Part shown: positions 60,186-64,000 of the stretch, one piece after another
Layout of the letters: each line of letters begins with the position of its first letter
Numbering within the stretch: the first letter of the stretch is position 1
Origin: Taeniopygia guttata
Taxonomy: Eukaryota; Chordata; Aves; Passeriformes; Estrildidae
Reading direction: 5' to 3'
Assembly: GCF_048771995.1 (NCBI RefSeq)
Contig: NC_133027.1
Location: forward strand, 9,978,001-10,042,000
Length of the DNA stretch: 64,000 bases
The notes under the pieces: model-generated
Told to the model about the DNA's origin: nothing
Seen by the model: the letters and a program-made list of their open reading frames with translations, nothing else
Database searches by the model: none
Position numbers and translations under genes: made by a program

Positions 60186-60231
60186 GCTGGAGGTTATTGA
60201 TATTCCTGTTGAAAACAAGCAAGCAAAGAAT
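60186..60231 (+). other. Weak micro-exon candidate
   Basis: A good acceptor (TTTCTCCTCTGTGCAG) is followed by 46 nt and the donor AAT/GTGAGT. One frame is open and reads LEVIDIPVENKQAKN after a single leading G. The phase needed (one base completing a codon) does not match the phase-0 end of the 49341-49430 exon, so an additional exon between them would be required. It may be a cryptic site pair. Confidence 0.2.
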
Positions 60232-62795
60232 GTGAGTTGGCTTTTTCAGCAGGCTGGAATCTGCTTTGGCTCAGGGTATTCCCCTGCCCCTTTAATGTTC
60301 TGCAAAAGCCCCACCTCAAAATCTGCTCTTTTCTGTCATTGACAGCGTTCTCAATTCTGCTAGGATTGCTTCTCAAACTACAATACAAAGCTCACAAGGA
60401 AATAAAGCAGAGGAACCTTAAGATTCCAAGTGACTGCTGAGCCAAGCCAACTAAATTGAGAAATTTGATCTTGTTAGAATATTTGGATGTACTAGGGGTC
60501 GTAGAGTGCAGAAGTATAGTACTGCTCAGTCTGAGAATGAGTTAAGAAGCCAAAAATACTGCAATTGAAGAATTATTCACTTCCCTGCAAAAGTTGTTTT
60601 AGAACACTATTTTGACACAGTGAAAATTAAGTGCTTGCTGGAGTAAGATGTACTTTTGAGATTGTAGCCATATAAATATTTGTTAGAACTTAAAATTGGT
60701 TGCCTAAGTCTTTTGTCAGAAGTGCCTTACACCTTCTTTGTTTGGACTGCTTAAGGAGTCTGGACATTTTGGAGTAATTTGTGAAACTTTCAGTTGTGTT
60801 ACTGTTCCATGTGGCCCTCGGAAAACCTTTCTTCTTATCAAAACACAGCACCTGTTGACTTTGAATTACTTAGAAGCAGTAACTTTCATTAACCAGTTTG
60901 GTTGTAAGTGAACCTCTGGTTCTCTGATGCTTCCAAGAGGTGTGAGAAGATACATCTACTCAGAAGCAGCTTTAATCAAACAAATGTCTTGTTTTAATGT
61001 TACAGAAAATAGTTGGTGCTTAGGTACAAAACAGTTCAGTTGTGCTTCTTGTAGTTTGCTGTTCAGCTACTCAACAGCTTTTTGCTGTCTGGGTGCACTG
61101 TGGGTTGGCCTCTTAATCAAAGTAAGGATGTTTTATATAATTTTGGCAAAAATATTACAGAGCAGAAATCTCTATATACAGCCACTTATTGTACTATGGC
61201 ATAACAGGTTTGGAGACGTACAGTTTAGGCTGGTTATATAGTTATTCTTCCTTGTCCTTTGTTATGAATCTGTTCTAGATTTCTAATATTTATATTAAAA
61301 ATACTATTTTTATTTAATAATTTCAAGTTGGCCACCTATCTGAAAGGTTTTCGTTGATCTGTCTTTTTGGGAGCTTTTTAAATGTCTTGTCAAGTATCTG
61401 ACATGGCTTTACAGTACAGTGTTCAACTTAATAGAGGACTGGCAGAATTACTATGTATTGGGTTTTCAAAACAGATTAAGTTGATCATAATGTTAAATCT
61501 CTGCCATTAGCATATATATTGCATAAAATAAATGCTACAGAAGAGCCACTCCTGTAGAAAGCTGCTGGAAAGGTATTTTGCATTGAAGTCAGTAAAATTA
61601 AGAAAAATGCAGAACCATTTGCAGTGTAAACAGCAGCTTCGCTTTCTTTCCATTCCCAGTGCTGTAATTACCAGGTGTTCTGTGTTGAATTTCTGGCCTA
61701 GGACACAACTTCAGCTGCAAAATATGTCTTCTTTGTCACAGTGGTTAGGGTATTCACCTGAGAAGGGAGGGATAGGATTTGGCATTTCTTAAAGCAGAAA
61801 AAGTGGGTTTCCTACTTTCTGGTCATCTGGTTTAACCACTTTTGATGTATAAAATAAAGTCATATTTTTCTCTTTGATACTGTATTTTTTGTTACTGTTT
61901 TCCACAGGCCTTTTTTCAAAGAAGGAGCTGTTCTTTGCTTTTGCAAGAAAATGGTTACAAACTTATTTCTGGCAAGATTCAGGGTTATTTGAGAGAATAG
62001 TTGTCCCAAGATCTGGATTTCAGAAATGGATATTACTGTAAGCAGTGTTTCTTATGATAATCCTAGATGATTTCCAGTCAGCAGTCTGCCTCCGAATTCT
62101 GTCCTGAGTTACTGAGGGCAGGGTTTCATGTTTCTGGTTGAGTTACCATGTAGGCAGCGCTGAGTGGATGCTCCTGTCCCACCTCACTCCACACCAGGTT
62201 CTCCTTGTTGCTCTCCCCAGTGTAGTGACCTCTTCTCTGGGTGATCTGGTGAAATTCTCATGCATGGAAAAGGAGCAAAAAAACCTTCTGAATCAAACAG
62301 TTCCCTCAATGGTTACCAAGTTCATTTAAGGGGAGTGAGTGCTAAAAACGGAAAACTGTTGGGTGAAGGGTGGCAGGACGGTCCTCTACAGAGTCTCAAC
62401 AGAGTAAAGGAATGGGTTTTGTGTAGGCCTCTAGATTTATAAAAAAATATTTTATATTTCAAGGAGGGAGAGGAGGTATAAACTTTAGAAAGAAAGTCTA
62501 CTAAAACATAATTTTGTTTTTAAACATAATTTTTTTGTCAAAATCTCATTGCTAATGCTGCAATGAAAAACAGACTAAAATGTCCTGGTATGTTGTATCT
62601 AAAGCCTGTAGAAGAAGATGAGGATTTTCTGTTGATGTGTTAAGGGGGAAGAAATCGTGAATGCTTAAGCCATTCTACCTATGTAACAGCAGTATGTGAG
62701 GAGCTGTTTTACCTAAAGACAGCTTGGTATGTAATATCTGTACATAATTTGGGGGCCCTGTGGAATTACCTGCTGTGTGTTGGAAATTTGAAACC
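60232..62795 (+). other. AT-rich stretch, probably intronic
   Basis: Nothing recognised as exon, RNA gene or repeat family. Confidence 0.4.
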
Positions 62796-62895
62796 ATTGT
62801 CCACTCCCTGGCCGTGGGCAGGGACAGCTTCTGTTAGATCAGGTTGCTCAGAGCCCCGTCCAGCCTGGCCTTGAGCAGTTCCAGGGATGAGGCAG
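62796..62895 (-). repeat. CR1 LINE fragment, reverse
   Basis: The short reversed CR1 piece reads 'tggccgtgggcagggacagc', 'tagatcaggttgctcagagc', 'cccgtccagcctggccttga' and 'gcagttccagggatgaggca'. Both ends of the element are missing. Confidence 0.8.
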
Positions 62896-64000
62896 TGATG
62901 TAATCAAACAAAACCAGGGGAAAAACCTTGTAAATGTTGAGCAGTTCCGCGGGCCTCTTTTTGATTTACGAGTTATTCTGTATAACAGGGTATGAATAAA
63001 AATAGTAAAAGGTTTTTTTTTAATGTTCTGAATTTGTGTTTTAAAAAGTATTAAAATGTTTATTTCTGGAACCTATGAATTAAGTTAATGTTGGTATTGA
63101 ATTAGAGAAAATAAAACTCCTTGGTAATACAGATAATCCCAACCAAAGCTTTTCCTTTGGGGAAAGGGCATGTCTTTATACATAGGAGACTTAGCTGGTG
63201 TCATTCTGGATATTTTCTTCTGTTGTTGTAATGACAGGTCTGGGTTAGTGTTGAAGAAAGACATGGAGATACTCGTGCTGCCTGTTTTTTTCTCCAGTTT
63301 GTAAACGATCTGTGAAACACAAATTTATGATATGGGGCAGGATCTTGTGGACTGTTGTTTTTGGTGGAAAAAATTACTATTTTTTCTCTTGCTGCTGATA
63401 AGCAATAGATAATGCTAACTTAAATTTTAAATTTTCAAGAAGAAGGTCAATGAGCAAAATTAATGTTCATTGTGCTAAATCATATTTACAGTTTCATAAA
63501 AACTTTAGTTTCTTATAAAGGTCTTGGAACTGTTTAGAGGAAAAAAGGAGTTAGCTGTGCTCTTACCCTGATTCTTGGATTGTCTGTTCTTAGAGACATG
63601 GAAGGAAGGGTGGCCATGGTTTTGGACTTCACTGAATTTTGAAAAATAAGCATTTCTCATTAGGCCTTGCAACACCAGAAGAACACTAAACAAATAAAAC
63701 CACTACCACTGAAAGTTAAAACCAACAAAAAAAACCAAACAACAAACCCCAAACAACCCACCCAAAAACCACCACAACCAAAAAAATGATGACTCTTTCA
63801 AGCTTGGTTGTTTGCTATCTAACAGTGTTTTGGGTAGTGTTTATGGTAAATACAGTTTGGGAAGCTTTACCTGCATGTCTGTTTAGAGATCATTAGATCA
63901 AAACTACATATTGAGACAGAAGTACCTAAATTAATATTGGTTTGTAATTGAAACTAAAGTGCATGACCTCAGCATGATCAGTGGTCTAGCTAGGTAAGAT
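62896..64000 (+). other. AT-rich stretch to window end, with A/C-rich patch
   Basis: No exon is recognised. An A/C-only low-complexity tract (AACAAACCCC-like units) spans about 63710-63787. Confidence 0.4.

Noticed and set aside
1-64000. CRISPR arrays, tRNA or rRNA genes, complete retroviral genomes
   Set aside because: No regularly spaced repeats, no cloverleaf or ribosomal sequence and no recognisable gag/pol/env region were seen in either strand.

Overview
The window is vertebrate nuclear DNA, almost certainly from a bird and probably a songbird. The evidence is many truncated CR1 LINE copies with typical 3' tails, no mammalian SINEs, small spliced exons in AT-rich introns, and one sharp, very GC-rich CpG island. 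None of it looks bacterial or viral, and the long GC-rich reading frames are accidental.

Layout. Positions 1 to about 20,000 hold no gene I can support, only CR1 fragments and short repeats, including a perfect 21-bp inverted repeat at 3343-3389. From 29,873 down to 20,449 on the minus strand lies a complete amino-acid transporter of the SLC7 light-chain (LAT) family. Six coding exons join in frame into 484 residues, close to b0,+AT (SLC7A9) throughout. Its first coding exon carries 248 uninterrupted codons, a region divided among several exons in mammalian SLC7A9. An untranslated exon may lie at 32,293-32,388. The stretch from 33 to 42 kb has CR1 pieces, a compound TG/TATG/CA repeat and otherwise nothing recognised.

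At 42,100-42,955 a forward CR1 sits inside an older reverse CR1, and this pair abuts a CpG island (about 42,960-43,910). The island is probably the promoter and untranslated first exon of a second, plus-strand gene. Its first coding exon is at 48,458-48,648 (63 codons, Ala/Val/Gly/Pro-rich). I do not recognise this gene. A possible next exon of 30 codons is at 49,341-49,430. The rest of the window looks like long intron with a CR1 copy, a possible LTR-like fossil and one weak micro-exon candidate.

The two genes are divergently oriented, with about 10 kb or more between their 5' ends. Nothing suggests that they work together. The transporter would pair with an SLC3 heavy chain at the plasma membrane. 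The second gene has a housekeeping-type promoter.
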